DNA from: Anisus vortex
Lineage: Eukaryota; Mollusca; Gastropoda; Planorbidae
Direction of reading: 5' to 3'
Length of the DNA stretch: 64,000 nt
Assembly (NCBI GenBank): GCA_949126835.1
Contig: OX421497.1
Location: 43,980,226 to 44,044,225 of the forward strand
The position numbers and the translations under genes are program-made. Below are positions 21,430 through 33,749 of this stretch, one piece after another. Within the stretch, counting starts at the first letter, position 1. The number at the start of each line of letters is the position of its first letter. Under the pieces are notes generated by a model. That model was not told where the DNA came from. It worked only from the letters and a program-made list of their open reading frames with translations, and did no database searches.

Positions 21430-22800
21430 GTCGCGAAAGATGATTAGTCTTCGTACACCTTCGAGGTGGGCTTACATCAGCTTTGCAGTGTTTCCTTTGA
21501 CTATAGGACAAGGTACTAATCACTGTAGCAAATGATCTAATCTCCGCACATCTGATTTTGGTCAAGCGTCCATTCTCGCAATTTTTTTTACCTATCAGCT
21601 GCATTTGATACGCTTGACCATGAGATTCTTTTTGATACATTGTCTACCACATTGGGTTTCTCGGGTTGTGTTCTCAGTTGGTTCAAGTCATACCAACACA
21701 AACGCACCCAAAGTGTTATTATAGATGGGTATGTCTCAATAAGCTCGACTTTGTAATAAGCAGTACCGCAGGGATCATTTTTAAGCCTATTATTGTTCAC
21801 AACGTACACACACCAACTTAATGATTTTATCAAGCCGTTCGGTATTTCATACCACTTCAACACCGATGATTTGATATTGGAAGGGTCGGCAACCTTTAGA
21901 TAGCGTGCCAAAGTAGGATTTCTAATCCATTCAGCGTGCCAGCAATCTAAAAGTCACCCTGATTTAGCATTCAATTTCTAATAGAAGATACGTGAATAGT
22001 TTTTTTAGGAGTCTTCCGCGTGCCATTGAAATCGTTCTGCGTGCCAAGCATGGCACGCGCGCCGTAGGTTGCCGACCAATGTATTGTATGATTTTGCTTT
22101 TCTCGCTAAAGTTTCTCGTCTAGTATCTAACCTCACTTGTGCTATTGCCAGTGTCTCCTCCTGGATGGTCAAAACAGACTTAAAATGAATGAGGATAAGA
22201 CCGAGGTCATTCAAATCAGGACTCAAAACAATAGAGACTCAAAATTGTCCTTCTACGTCCACGTAAGACTTTATGTATTGTTGCGTAGACCTGGTGAGTT
22301 CCGACCTTATCTGTCCACTGACTCGGCTAAAAAACTTTCCGCTGCCTTGTTACTCTCGTGCTTCGATTCATGTAATGCTCTGTTAGCGGGTATGTATGTC
22401 GAAAAAAATATCGCTAAATTACAGCGTATTCAAAACATTCGTGCTAGGCCAGGTCTGCTTACAGAATGATTCCGTGTAATCTTCCCATGCTTCTACATCA
22501 TCGGTTCACTGTAAGATTAACAACAGAATACACATTTTCGATTTTTCGTTATGAGAGTGTCCATTATGATGCAATGCCCTCATATCTTACGAAACTATCA
22601 ACACCTTATGTTCCACAAAGATCCCTACGTTTCGTTGACTATTCTCTAACGTAGCCTACTAGGCATATCCCGTTTTTCCTTGAAGAAAGTTGGTATAAGT
22701 ATCTTGGGGCTCAAAAGTAATGAATTCTCTCCCCATTCAGCTCAGACAAACACATGCATCATCACTTTTAAAGAGTAAAAACCTCAATTTTTAAGATGTA
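21430..22800 (+). pseudogene. Decayed L2/CR1-type LINE reverse transcriptase relic
   Basis: Recognisable segments in shifting frames: SAAFDTLDHEILFDTLS near 21600 (RT motif A), a VPQGS-like motif near 21765, the decayed catalytic region near 21860, and C-terminal segments around 22320-22620 (DSCNALLAG, AMPSYLTKL, YVPQRSLRFVD). Many stops and frame changes make this an old copy. It is interrupted by a ~197-bp hAT MITE (21879-22075), and coding similarity resumes directly after it. Confidence 0.65.
21879..22075. mobile_element. hAT-type MITE
   Basis: The ends gggtcggcaacc and ggttgccgacc are inverted, the same terminal motif as the hAT at 12.2 kb. Subterminal 'gcgtgcc' repeats occur on both sides. 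Only about 197 bp long, with no coding. The flanks share 'tattg', a decayed part of an 8-bp duplication. It sits inside the LINE relic. Confidence 0.7.
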
Positions 22801-22802
22801 AT

Positions 22803-22840
22803 TCCTTATCCAGTTTTACCCCCCCCCCCCCTTTTCCCCC
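22803..22840 (+). repeat. Poly-C tract
   Basis: A run of C bases interrupted by TTTT at the end of the LINE relic. Confidence 0.6.
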
Positions 22841-22964
22841 ATAAGTGTTTACTTTTATATTAACTTGGCAAAACTAGTTTATTTTATTTTGTCTTTTTTT
22901 CTTCGTACAATTATTGGTTATTCGAATTGACAAGTCTTAATTAGGTGTGACCTTTTGAACTGGA

Positions 22965-23420
22965 ATGATCGTGAGCTTCCGGTGAAATTTACCGCCATTT
23001 TCATAAACAAAACCATGCTTTTGGTGCTGTTTGACTATTGATTTCAACATCGACAGTCAGTTCTGGTCTTTTAGAAATATACAAAGGCTACAAGATTAGT
23101 TATGAGGAATCCGTTTTTAACATCAAAAGTGAGTAGGCGATAATTAATACTCAAAGTGTTAGCTTTTGTTTATAAAATAAGTTAGTCAAGAGTTGCGTAA
23201 TTAAATTGGTAATTAAAAAAACACAATGCGGAGATTAATAAAAAAACAACAACACGAAAATTCTTTTGCATCAAGCAATTAGTTTGGGATTATAAATAGG
23301 TGATTCTTCAAATCCAACATTCACAATCCAACGTTTTCTTTTGGCGCCATCTTTTGGAAAGGAACCAAAATTAATTCTCTACATATTTTGTACAACCAGT
23401 AACGTAGCACACAAACATGT
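22965..23420 (+). repeat. Dispersed ~430-bp repeat, copy 2
   Basis: Matches 1-430 throughout, with shared anchors 'agaaatatacaaag', 'ctacaagattag', 'ttgcatcaag' and 'gtacaaccagtaa'. This copy is outside any secreted-protein gene, which shows that the sequence is a mobile or dispersed repeat rather than just intron. Confidence 0.6.
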
Positions 23421-24340
23421 TTTGAAGCAATTAATCGAATAAGACCGGAAATGTTCTTCTTTTCGACCTTTTATACCTGCATAATCGTTAAGACTTGTCA
23501 ATGATGATTTACCTTGTGATGTAATAAAATTAAAATTCTGAAGCCAAGTGAATTGTAGCTCAACTCTTTCATTAAAGTAAGGTATAAGTAAGTTTTTGTT
23601 ACTTGGTTTTAAATGAGCTCTGAGCTTACAGTGTGTTTGATCGCACAGCTTTACAAAATCAAATTCAAATTATTATTATTACAGAGTCCTACCGGCGAGG
23701 AACAGACTTTGTTGCAGCACTGAGATGTTAATAAAGGACATCAAGGCTGGGAATTTGACATATATAAATATATAAATTGATAAATAGGATTCAGTTTGTG
23801 TCGGGCAGCTTTTGACTTTCTATTGGCTTTCTTATAAAGGTATTTGAACTAGTTTGCTTTATTTTCATTGAATATTGAGTTGTTAACTATATGTGTATGC
23901 AATGTATTTGTTAAATCTTAATAATAAACGTAAATCAAATTTATTCTGTTATGGTTAACTTACAATAAAACATTTTCAATTTTAGGGAGACTATTTTAAA
24001 TTGTGCAATATAATTATATTAATTTCGCAACATTAAATTATTCGAGATAATAATCTTTAATAATACAGTGCAATTACTTACATTTTTTAATGTAAATATA
24101 CACAATAACTTCACGTACTTACATCAGAGTATTTAATGTTACTATATTGTTAATATTTGAATTTTAAAAATTAATAAAAGTGTAGATAATAAATTTGATT
24201 TAGATTGAAATGGCGCATGAGACTAGTAAAGCAGCATTCAGAAGTGTTTCAGTGACCATCTAAAATCTAATACAAGGAGATAATGGGACCGGCACAATGT
24301 CCGTATACATTTATTGACTTTTGACCTTAAGTTAAGAACT
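23421..24340. other. AT-rich spacer
   Basis: No gene seen. A short segment near 23610-23690 ('gagctctgagcttacagtgt' onward, ending in ATT repeats) resembles segments near 34840, 46750 and 60560, probably a SINE tail. Confidence 0.4.
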
Positions 24341-24352
24341 GGGTAAACTACC

Positions 24353-24819
24353 GAAATAAAAAGTCTCTTAAGAACCCGGACGAGCCGAAGCTCTTATGTC
24401 CAGGGCGTAACGGTTAGGTTTGAGCATAACTCTGTCCGAGCTCCAGCAGCCCAAGGACACGCCAAAGGCTTGGCGTGCCGTGTAACAGGGAAGGATTGCG
24501 CAGGCCAGCGACCGTTCGCTGCGGTTCCCCTAAGGATCATTATCGGGCTGGCTCGATCGTATCCCTGCACTGTCACCCGGTAGCACAAATCCTATACTCT
24601 AGGCACGGGCATCCAGGCACCGTTGGTTTTCGAGACGGGGTTGCAGCGTCCTTTGCTACCTCCCCACCGAGACCCGGTGGCCTCTCGGCAGTGCAATGAA
24701 TCTCGGACCCGCTACAGGGGCTGTCCCCCATGCGTTCGCCCGCTGGTGTATTCTTAATGGGAATGTATCGGCGGTTTTACACACTACGCCCGTCTTTGAG
24801 GCCCATGGGTACAGTAGTG
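24353..24819. mobile_element. GC-rich insertion flanked by 12-bp direct repeats
   Basis: About 467 bp of markedly GC-rich DNA bounded by exact copies of gggtaaactacc (24341-24352 and 24820-24831). It looks like an inserted element with target duplication. No convincing protein or RNA family was recognised, and its short ORFs show no motif. Confidence 0.5.
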
Positions 24820-24899
24820 GGGTAAACTACCAGATCTGTGGGGGAAATTGGCCTTTATACTGTATTGAAGCCAAAGTCCTTATAAAGATCTGCCACTAG

Positions 24900-25879
24900 A
24901 GCAAGGTGTACAATAATGTGACAATATAATACACCTACATTTATAGCATTTTTAGCATTTTAATGTTTAAAATCTAATTCAACAAAAGAAAGTAACATGT
25001 TAGAAAGCAACAGTAAGTGAACAAAAAGTTAAAAAAAAGGATTAGATCTAGTACTTGATAACTTATACTCACCAAAACATAAAAATATCAGGACAAAGAA
25101 ATGCATATTGTTTGGTAAGGATCGGAACAACTCTGTCAAAAGTATAGGGGAGCCTAAGAATTTTTCCTGGAGACAAAAACATTGGCATATGCAGAACACT
25201 GTCAAAAGTCTTTGATTGGAATCTGCGAAACTAGTAACAACGGAAATAGTGCATCAACGAACATTCCACAAACACGCGTATGCATTCATATCAATCTTTC
25301 GAAATCATCACGACGTTTGAAAAACGAGTCAAATATTGGTTTTATAGAAATATTTTGCATTTGACATTTAACAGAAAAATGAATTAGAGTATGAATTATT
25401 GAAAAGTGAATGTTTAATGAACTAGGCCTTGTTGCTTAAAAAAAAAGACATTTTCTAACTATTTGTATTGTTTGTCTAAACAAAATATGTCGAAATATGT
25501 CAGCTCGCCCTGGCCTGAAAAGTCCGAGCAACACCTTAGTTTTACTATCATTTGTTTTGGTCAGGCCGATATGACACATATTGAGGCTAATCTAATGACT
25601 AAAGCTAGTTCTTACCCATAACTTGACAACATTGTTTTGTAGGAAAATGTAGGAAACCTTTTTTAAAACTAGGTATTTCATCTGTGCTTACATTTAAAGC
25701 AATAGTTCTAAACATGTTGTAATATACGCATATATTTCTTTTATTGACCATTGTGCTTTTTTAAATATTTTAACTCCAGCCTACACTGTTGTGAATGGGT
25801 CTATGCTAGTGATTACTTGTAACTATAGAAACCATTAATGAGTTGTACTTGAGTTCTGAATGATCAGGGCGTTTCTTAT
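24900..25879. other. AT-rich spacer
   Basis: No gene, RNA or clear repeat seen. Confidence 0.4.
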
Positions 25880-26430
25880 TATTTCTTATTACATAAAACA
25901 CATATCAAATATAATACATTTTATAAGGCGACTGTTGCAGCAATGTATTGTTTTATTAACTTCATTTATTCCACATCATATAAAGAATAATCACACATAA
26001 AGCCATTGAATGATAATAGTCCATCTTCTATCCAAATCACTAGAATCTTCAATCAGATTCATACATTATCCATATCTCAAATCCAGAAGTTAACTAATTT
26101 TCATCTTCAAACCACGTGACCAAGTAGCCTTGATAAACTCGTGCATTTTACTCCTTTCATACTTTTATGAGTTTATCTGAAAATCAAGTAGAACATTCTA
26201 GTATCTAACAAGTGAACAATCATAATAGAAAACAACATTTAAAATATTACTGCAGTTTTCTCCCTTTGACTGTAAGTTAAAACATTATCTATTATAAGTA
26301 AAAACATTATTTCACTTTAATTAGTAATCATTGGCAATGTTTCTATTAGTTATTCTGTCTCTAAGCAACTGTTGATGTCTTGATAGTTTAGAAGTCACAG
26401 ATTAGTGGATCAAAGTCTCGTTCTCGTTTT
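25880..26430 (+). repeat. Dispersed ~540-bp repeat, copy 2
   Basis: Colinear with 2755-3300, with multiple indels. Not flanked by the MITEs that surround the other copy. Confidence 0.6.
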
Positions 26431-27107
26431 AAAAGTTTTTACTCAACCAACTCTGATTACATTTTAGTTCACTCTGTGCATTTATATCTTCCAGTCTGTG
26501 CACAGATAACACTCACTGTACAAATATATTACCTAGTCTGTGCACAGATAACACTCACTCTATGCATTGATAGCACTCTATTTGTGCATATAGATTCCTA
26601 ATCCCAGCAATGATTATTACAACTTTATTTACTTGTATTGACAGTACAGTTACGACTGCCCTTGTACAAGTCTTGGAAACACAAGATCAACTGTAGGGGT
26701 CATTTTCAACATGTAAACATCAATAAATTAGAAATTAGGTTGATCTAAATGTCAACAGTGTCCATTAAATCATAAAAAACTTCTATAATTTCAGGCACAT
26801 ATTGTAAAGGCACGTTGACGTCACACACGCTATATTTCTACAATAACCTTTTAACAAATTTTGGGTGATGTTCAATAATCTGTCAAATACGGTATAACCA
26901 ATCCGCTCTTTTTTAGTTGCTTTTGTTAACCTCATTAATAACTGCGTCACTGACTTAAAAAAATGAGGTCATACGATCATGGCTACAAAAATATCCCACG
27001 TTTGGGAAAGACCATCAGAAAAAAAACAAATATAAAATGTCATAGCCAACAGAAGAAAAAGTGGATTAGGGAGGAGCTGGGCGCAGAAATCAAGACAAAA
27101 ATTTATG
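26431..27107. other. AT-rich spacer with a small duplication
   Basis: It contains a repeated segment, 'agtctgtgcacagataacac', near 26490 and 26538. Otherwise nothing recognisable. Confidence 0.4.
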
Positions 27108-27111
27108 GTTT

Positions 27112-27737
27112 TGTTACGAATATCGGTCATAAATGAATGACGTAGTAAGGCATTGACCTCTTAACAAGTGCGTATCAGAGTCCAAAGCGACCAAGGTTTG
27201 ACCTTTATGCCCTGAGGGCAGTTTAAATAAAATAATTCGTTCAAATCCCGTGGAAATTGGGGGATAATTCTGGATCGTAGTAATTATAGAGAAAGAGGTT
27301 AAAATGCGTATTAAGACCCTGTAGAATCTTCGATGATCGTTTTCTTTGTAAAGTCCCGACCTCCTTAAAGTTAGTTCAGTTTAAACGTTTGTAGAGTGAA
27401 GTCGCTATATTCATACATGTACATATAATGCCATTTTATTGATACTCATGTTGCCACCAGTTGATGAAGTTTATTGATCGTTTATATTGAGTCTACAATT
27501 TAAATAAAATTGTTTATTCAACAACTGGAGTTGTTTGATCTATCGTTGTTGAGAAAGGTGTTGAAGATAATTATCACGAATATAACTACATTACTGCATA
27601 GACCTGTCAGTCAAGGAACCCCTAGCTTGGGCTACAGATTAGCAGAATCTAGAGACTTCTAATAAAGATACAACTATATTCATTGAATCCGATTTAACGA
27701 GTCGTAATAATAATAATCAACCTAAAGGGCCATAACA
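27112..27737 (+). repeat. 5' LTR
   Basis: 626 bp, TGTTACG...CATAACA. The sequence immediately after it (atttgcgggcttgcgtcc) does not begin with the usual TGG, so I cannot name the tRNA primer. Confidence 0.9.
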
Positions 27738-27912
27738 ATTTGCGGGCTTGCGTCCGATATAGTTGTATAGTGAAGCATATATTCAAGTTGTGTTGTGTTG
27801 TGTGTTGGAGCAGTGACCTACTGAGCAAGCCTAAGAACGCTGAAATTATTCTTCCGATTGGAAAAACGTAAGTTGGAAAAATTTACCACTTTATAAATCT
27901 CTTAACTAAAGA

Positions 27913-30609
27913 ATGGAATTTATTGAAAATCCAGAAGAAGAAGTTCTGAAAACTTTATCAATAAAGAAGTTAAAAGAGATCGCTGAGATCTTAAAGATAG
28001 AAGTTACTGAAACTACACCATCGAGGACTGTGTTGACACAGCAGATAAAAGATGTGTTGATTGCGAGTGGCAAGTTGAAAGTAGAATCAAGCGCGGAGGG
28101 ATATCAAGTTGAAGGTCAGACGTCGAAATCTATGTCCGAACAGTTTAGATTTCAGTTAGAAATGAAACGGATGGAAATGGAGATGGAACAAAAACGTTTT
28201 GATCGTGAGATAGAAGAAAAACGTCTTGAGATGGAAGATAAGAAAAGTCAAAGAGAAACAGAAAGTCAGGAAAGAATAGAACTAGCAAAGATAGGAGCTA
28301 CTAAAAAAGAATCTCATACTGATGTAGAGATGGCCAGATGGAAAAAGCTAGTCCCTACCTACATTGATAAAGAAAGTGAAATAGCTAATTTCTTCCAGAC
28401 CTTTGAAATTTCTTGCAGAGATTTTAAGTTCCCAGAAGATAAATGGGGAATATTAGTAAGAACAGCTTTTACTCAGGGAAGGGCAAGAGATTGTGTTCTA
28501 TTGTTAAAAGAGGAGAATTTAAATGATTATGAAATCATTAAAGACACTGTACTTAAAGCCTATAACCAAATACCGGAAAGTTATCGGAAAAGGTTCCGTC
28601 AGTACACAATGTCCCCTTACCAAACACACTTAGACTTCCTTAGAGCAGAAGAAAAGTTAATGGATCAGTGGATAAAATCCAGAAATATCTCCACATTAAA
28701 AGAAATGAAAGATATCATTCTCTTAGAGGATTTTATTAACAAAGTGAGGCCGGATATAAGAATGTATTTATCCGAGCGTGATATCACTGACCCACATAAG
28801 GCTGCTGATTTAGCTGAACAGTACACATTGTGTCATAGGACAGCTGATGGAAAGAATGTTAATAGGCCACAACGGCCAGCAGAAAACACACAACAACAAC
28901 ATCGTGAAAAAGAGCATTTTGTGAAACAAAATGATGTTAATAAAAAACCTATCAACAAAAACGTCCAATGTACTTTTTGTAAAAGGACAGGACATAGCAT
29001 AGAAGACTGTTGGAGTATACGAAGCGACAAAAGACCTAACAAAGTGGTCATGTGCACTAGCCATAAACCAATACAGAATGTACAAGAAAGCGAAAATACA
29101 AACGAACTGAATTCGAAGAAAGATTATTCTAAACCAGAAACACTGAGGGTGGATTTGCCTGAGAGCAAAAGTCAGAAGGTAGAGAAATCTACAACTGAAG
29201 ATAATGAGGATAAATATCCTGATTATAAATACAGAATGGCTACTATTGGATTAATTGTCCAAGTCCACAGAGACGAAAAAGTAGACCAAAGTATTTTTGA
29301 CTCGGAAAAGAGTCTGAAGTCATCGAAAGATGAAACAACACCCGAAAGTCATGGTCAAGGGAAGAATAAAATTGACACAGAGACCCTGTGCAGTTTTCAA
29401 CCGTTCATTAGTGAAGGTTGTGTGGCCTTACAAAAGGAAGGACCACTGAAGTCCGTAAGAATATTACGAGACACAGGAGCATCATTAACACTGCTGCTTA
29501 AAGATGTATTACCATTGAATGATAATACATTGACAGGACAGACTGTCCTATTGAGAGGTTTTGAATGGAAAGAAGAAATACCTCTACATAGGATATACCT
29601 AGCATCTGACTTGGTGACAGGATATGTGACAGTTGGAGTAATATCAAAACTTCCTGTTGAGGGCATATCCGTTATCCTAGCAAATGATTTGGCGAAAGGG
29701 AGGGTGAGACCTGAACTGATTGTGAAGGAAAATCCAGACCCTAGTCCTATGGTGGAGACAGGAAAAGAAAAAGAACTTTATCCTGTAGGTGATGTCATAA
29801 ATGGTATGACACCACAGAAAAAGAAAGAAGAAATTCTCTCACAAGAAAAGGAAAAGAAAGAAGAAATTCTCCCACGAGAGAAGAAAGAGGAAGAAGAAGT
29901 GGAACGTGATACTACTATTTTCTCCATGATTGAAGATTGTCCGAAAGGAAATGATCAATCAAGGAAGGCATCACAAAATGAAATGATTGCTGAGCAGAAA
30001 GTAGACCCAGAGTTGTTACAGCTACCTGAGAAAGCTGTCGACGAGGAAGAAACTCCTACTACTCATGTCTATGAACAGATAGACCACAGCATGCTCAAAC
30101 AACAATGCAAACCTGCAGTTGCCGGTACAGATGAAGATTTGAGGAGCATCACTGAAGAAACGAGTGCGGAGAGCTGGACCGAAACTACCAAAAGCTATGG
30201 GTTACCACAATCCATACCGACAGATCGAAGGACCAACTTCGCCCCGGAACTCTTCAATCCAGTCCTAAAGAACTTATGCCTGGAGCAGGAGATGTCAACT
30301 GAATCCCATCCGGAAAGTCGAGGAGCCTATGGACCAATCTTTGGACCCACTGTCCAAGGACCACTCAAACTACTTCAAGAGGAATGGCAGACCGAATTGG
30401 ACCTCCTTGGGCTGATCAAGTACCTAGATAAGTACATAAAATTTTTGTCTGACATAACTGTGTTTGTTAGAAAAAAATTGTACACTGCTTACATGCAGAT
30501 GCCATTGTTGTGTGATGAAAGAAAGGCAAAAATATTATATCATTTGAAAATGATAAAGCCTTACCTTCTGAAAACAATTGGAATAAGCTTGATGTTGTTA
30601 ACATTGTAA
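27913..30609 (+). CDS. Gag-protease polyprotein with integrase scraps
   Basis: 898 residues, uninterrupted, starting at the first ATG of the element. N-terminal acidic region, then a charged coiled coil (about 75-135, repeated MEMEQK/EEKRLEM), then a SCAN-like capsid region (about 215-310, ILLEDFINKVRPDI). A CCHC zinc knuckle starts at residue 353 (CTFCKRTGHSIEDC) and binds RNA. An aspartic protease motif DTGAS is at about residue 520. The expected RT and RNase H are absent. Instead an E/K-rich linker is followed by fragments resembling the RNase H-integrase junction and integrase core (about 690-790, IPTDRRTNF and ESHPESRGA). It probably makes particles packaged or replicated with helper enzymes. 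Confidence 0.85.
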   Translation: MEFIENPEEEVLKTLSIKKLKEIAEILKIEVTETTPSRTVLTQQIKDVLIASGKLKVESSAEGYQVEGQTSKSMSEQFRFQLEMKRMEMEMEQKRFDREIEEKRLEMEDKKSQRETESQERIELAKIGATKKESHTDVEMARWKKLVPTYIDKESEIANFFQTFEISCRDFKFPEDKWGILVRTAFTQGRARDCVLLLKEENLNDYEIIKDTVLKAYNQIPESYRKRFRQYTMSPYQTHLDFLRAEEKLMDQWIKSRNISTLKEMKDIILLEDFINKVRPDIRMYLSERDITDPHKAADLAEQYTLCHRTADGKNVNRPQRPAENTQQQHREKEHFVKQNDVNKKPINKNVQCTFCKRTGHSIEDCWSIRSDKRPNKVVMCTSHKPIQNVQESENTNELNSKKDYSKPETLRVDLPESKSQKVEKSTTEDNEDKYPDYKYRMATIGLIVQVHRDEKVDQSIFDSEKSLKSSKDETTPESHGQGKNKIDTETLCSFQPFISEGCVALQKEGPLKSVRILRDTGASLTLLLKDVLPLNDNTLTGQTVLLRGFEWKEEIPLHRIYLASDLVTGYVTVGVISKLPVEGISVILANDLAKGRVRPELIVKENPDPSPMVETGKEKELYPVGDVINGMTPQKKKEEILSQEKEKKEEILPREKKEEEEVERDTTIFSMIEDCPKGNDQSRKASQNEMIAEQKVDPELLQLPEKAVDEEETPTTHVYEQIDHSMLKQQCKPAVAGTDEDLRSITEETSAESWTETTKSYGLPQSIPTDRRTNFAPELFNPVLKNLCLEQEMSTESHPESRGAYGPIFGPTVQGPLKLLQEEWQTELDLLGLIKYLDKYIKFLSDITVFVRKKLYTAYMQMPLLCDERKAKILYHLKMIKPYLLKTIGISLMLLTL

Positions 30610-32830
30610 CTCTTTTTTGTAAAATTTATGCCTGGAGTACAGGATGAATTGAATGACAAATTCACTGATAGTTAGTTAACAAACTTACTATTTTAAAACT
30701 AAATCCCTTACTTGTGATGAAAAAGGAATGAGTAAAAGTATTGTTAGAGTAAATATCATTATAGTGTGATATTTCTAAACAAACTTGTTAGGTTGAGCAT
30801 TAAAATAATTGCTATAAGAGAAAAAGATCAGTTTTATCCGCAGAATTGGTTTCTAAATCAGAGGACATTATAAATGTGGACTGATTATAAGATATGTTTG
30901 AGAATCTCTGGAAATGATAATTGAAACATTTGGCAGAGAGGATAATCTGATTGATAAAGATGTAAATGATTTTAAGAAAAGAGAATTTTCTATCACTAAA
31001 GTATTGAGAAATGTTTTTATTGTACTATGGAAATTTATTTTATCATGTACTGTTGTTGAAATATTGCACTGAGTCAAGATGCAAATTTCTTCTATGTGAA
31101 TTTATTCATTTGTTCTATTATCACTGAATGTATGATAATGAAGGGTAAAAATAGTTGCAGCAAGGCAGAACTATGACTAAAAAGAATTCCAAGAATTGTA
31201 TTATATATGATTTTTCACTTTTAGGATACTGTTACATGAAAAGCAGACCAAAAGTAGAAACTAATAAAACTTTGTATCCTTGTTTGTATAAATTTAGGAT
31301 ATGGGCCACTGATTTGACACTGCAAACCAGAATGATTGAGAATTTCATGGTTGAAAATTTATAATGTTGACATACCAATGTTCAACAAATGTATTATTAA
31401 TTAAGGATTTCATGTCAAGATTGTAAAACTAATCTATTTTTTTTTTGTATTAGTTAAAATAGATTGAATGAATTGTACTGAAAAGCAAAAGATTGGGTAG
31501 ACCTGAACACTGTGAAGTAACAGGAGAACCTAGAACCTAATGAATAAAACCTTTATGGAAAATGGAAAAGAGCAATGTACACCACTGAAAAGATTGGAAA
31601 TGAAATGTTTTACCACACCAGTCAAACCAGCAGTTTGTTTTGTACATAAATTGTTACATTGATTTCGCTATGAAAAAAAAAAATTAATAGTAGCCTATGC
31701 TTAACTTTTCTACTTCAATAATATTGTATTTAATGTAATCTAAAGAAAATAAGTACTTACTGTGTAGTACTAAGATTGTATGAAGATAATATAACTTGTT
31801 TTAATTGATAGTTAATTAAGTAAATTAACCAAATTTGTTTAAGTAAATCCATGATCGTCTGAATGTTTCAATTTAACCTGCTACGATGTGAACTCTTTTA
31901 AAAAGAAAATAATGACGTCGAAAGGTCATGGTAAAATGAAAGATTGAAATATTTTTAATGAAATTGTCTATAAACTATTTTAATTCGTGAACAGACTATG
32001 TTTAATGTTCTCCAAAATAACATAAATGAATGTCATATTGAGATAATGGTTGTTAAATAATGCTCATTTAGTTACGATAACTATTTAATCGCGTAGCAAT
32101 ATTTTTTTGACCTAGGCTGTGATGAGGTAAATTTGCATAGCGATGTCAATATTGTTAGAATCAATTGGGAATGAGAGAGAAAAAAAAAGAGAGAGAGAGA
32201 GAGAAAGGCGGAATTGACCTACAATTTGGGTCGCGTCACCGACAGTTGTCTAATGTTGTCCAAGCCTACAGGCTGAAAAAAAAAATACTGTCGAGAAAAT
32301 GATCGTGTTGTTGGGTAATTAGGTCAAGCCTAGTAGTATTTTTTTCATCAAGAGCGTTGGTTTTTTTTTCTCCTTATGAAAAAATAAGTCGTGTCTGCAT
32401 AGACATTAAGTGATTTTTTCTTTTGTTGTTTGATTACAAATGTAAAAGATATTAGTTTATAAATTAAATGGACGAGAGAGTTTTTATTACAGTGGAATGT
32501 TCAATGTAATAGAAATTATTAACTTGTATTATATTATATCTATTAAGAATGATTATGTATTTTTCTTGTATACAAGATTTAGATAAACAATTTAATTGTC
32601 CATTGTTTTGAATTAAAAATGGAATGATTGAATGACTATAGTTAAGCCATTTGATAAGATGAATTTATATTGCATATATTATTATGTTATTGTTATCAGT
32701 TCGATTGAATTATTGGGATCGCCAATTGAACTGTATTGTTTTTCCCGGAATATTTTCTTTTATAATTATTCCTTAAAATTAACATTTTTCGTATGGTTAA
32801 AATGTAAAGGAAATAATTATAAAGCTTTAG
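30610..32830. other. Non-coding 3' interior of the LTR element
   Basis: Over 2 kb of AT-rich sequence with frequent stops in all frames. A GA-rich simple repeat is at about 32175-32207. No pol gene remnant was recognised here. Confidence 0.55.
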
Positions 32831-32844
32831 AAGGGGGGGGGGGA
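32831..32844 (+). promoter_or_regulatory. Polypurine tract
   Basis: A gaaggggggggggga-type purine run directly before the 3' LTR, the standard plus-strand primer position. Confidence 0.75.
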
Positions 32845-33470
32845 TGTTACGAATATCGGTCATAAATGAATGACGTAGTAAGGCATTGACCTCTTAACAA
32901 GTGCGTATCAGAGTCCAAAGCGACCAAGGTTTGACCTTTATGCCCTGAGGGCAGTTTAAATAAAATAATTCGTTCAAATCCCGTGGAAATTGGGGGATAA
33001 TTCTGGATCGTAGTAATTATAGAGAAAGAGGTTAAAATGCGTATTAAGACCCTGTAGAATCTTCGATGATCGTTTTCTTTGTAAAGTCCCGACCTCCTTA
33101 AAGTTAGTTCAGTTTAAACGTTTGTAGAGTGAAGTCGCTATATTCATACATGTACATATAATGCCATTTTATTGATACTCATGTTGCCACCAGTTGATGA
33201 AGTTTATTGATCGTTTATATTGAGTCTACAATTTAAATAAAATTGTTTATTCAACAACTGGAGTTGTTTGATCTATCGTTGTTGAGAAAGGTGTTGAAGA
33301 TAATTATCACGAATATAACTACATTACTGCATAGACCTGTCAGTCAAGGAACCCCTAGCTTGGGCTACAGATTAGCAGAATCTAGAGACTTCTAATAAAG
33401 ATACAACTATATTCATTGAATCCGATTTAACGAGTCGTAATAATAATAATCAACCTAAAGGGCCATAACA
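32845..33470 (+). repeat. 3' LTR
   Basis: 626 bp. I saw no difference from the 5' LTR when reading the two side by side. Confidence 0.9.
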
Positions 33471-33749
33471 GTTTCAAAAATATTTGTGTAAATTTGAAAT
33501 TTGATAATACAGGAAGTAGGTACACTTTTATTTTCTGTCGCGCTGTGATAGATGGAAACGTTGTTATCTTAATTTTAGGCGAGTTAAGATAGATGAGCAT
33601 TTTCAGAAGTACACTATTTAGATCTATATTAAAACAATTAACTAGTTTGGTATCATTAGCATCAAATTTGGATAATTTACTTAAAGGGAGATAATTAACC
33701 CGTTTTCATTACAGTAATATTGCTAATCATTTTGGTAACTTTATTAGGA

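Larger units (their letters stand above)
27112..33470 (+). mobile_element. Ty3/gypsy-like LTR retrotransposon lacking reverse transcriptase
   Basis: Two 626-bp direct LTRs (27112-27737 and 32845-33470) begin TGTTACG and end CATAACA. By eye they are identical. A 4-bp duplication gttt flanks the element (27108-27111 and 33471-33474). The interior contains a single 898-codon Gag-protease ORF and 2.2 kb of AT-rich non-coding DNA, with a polypurine tract before the 3' LTR. No RT or RNase H is present. The element is young and non-autonomous and would depend on a relative's enzymes. Confidence 0.9.
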
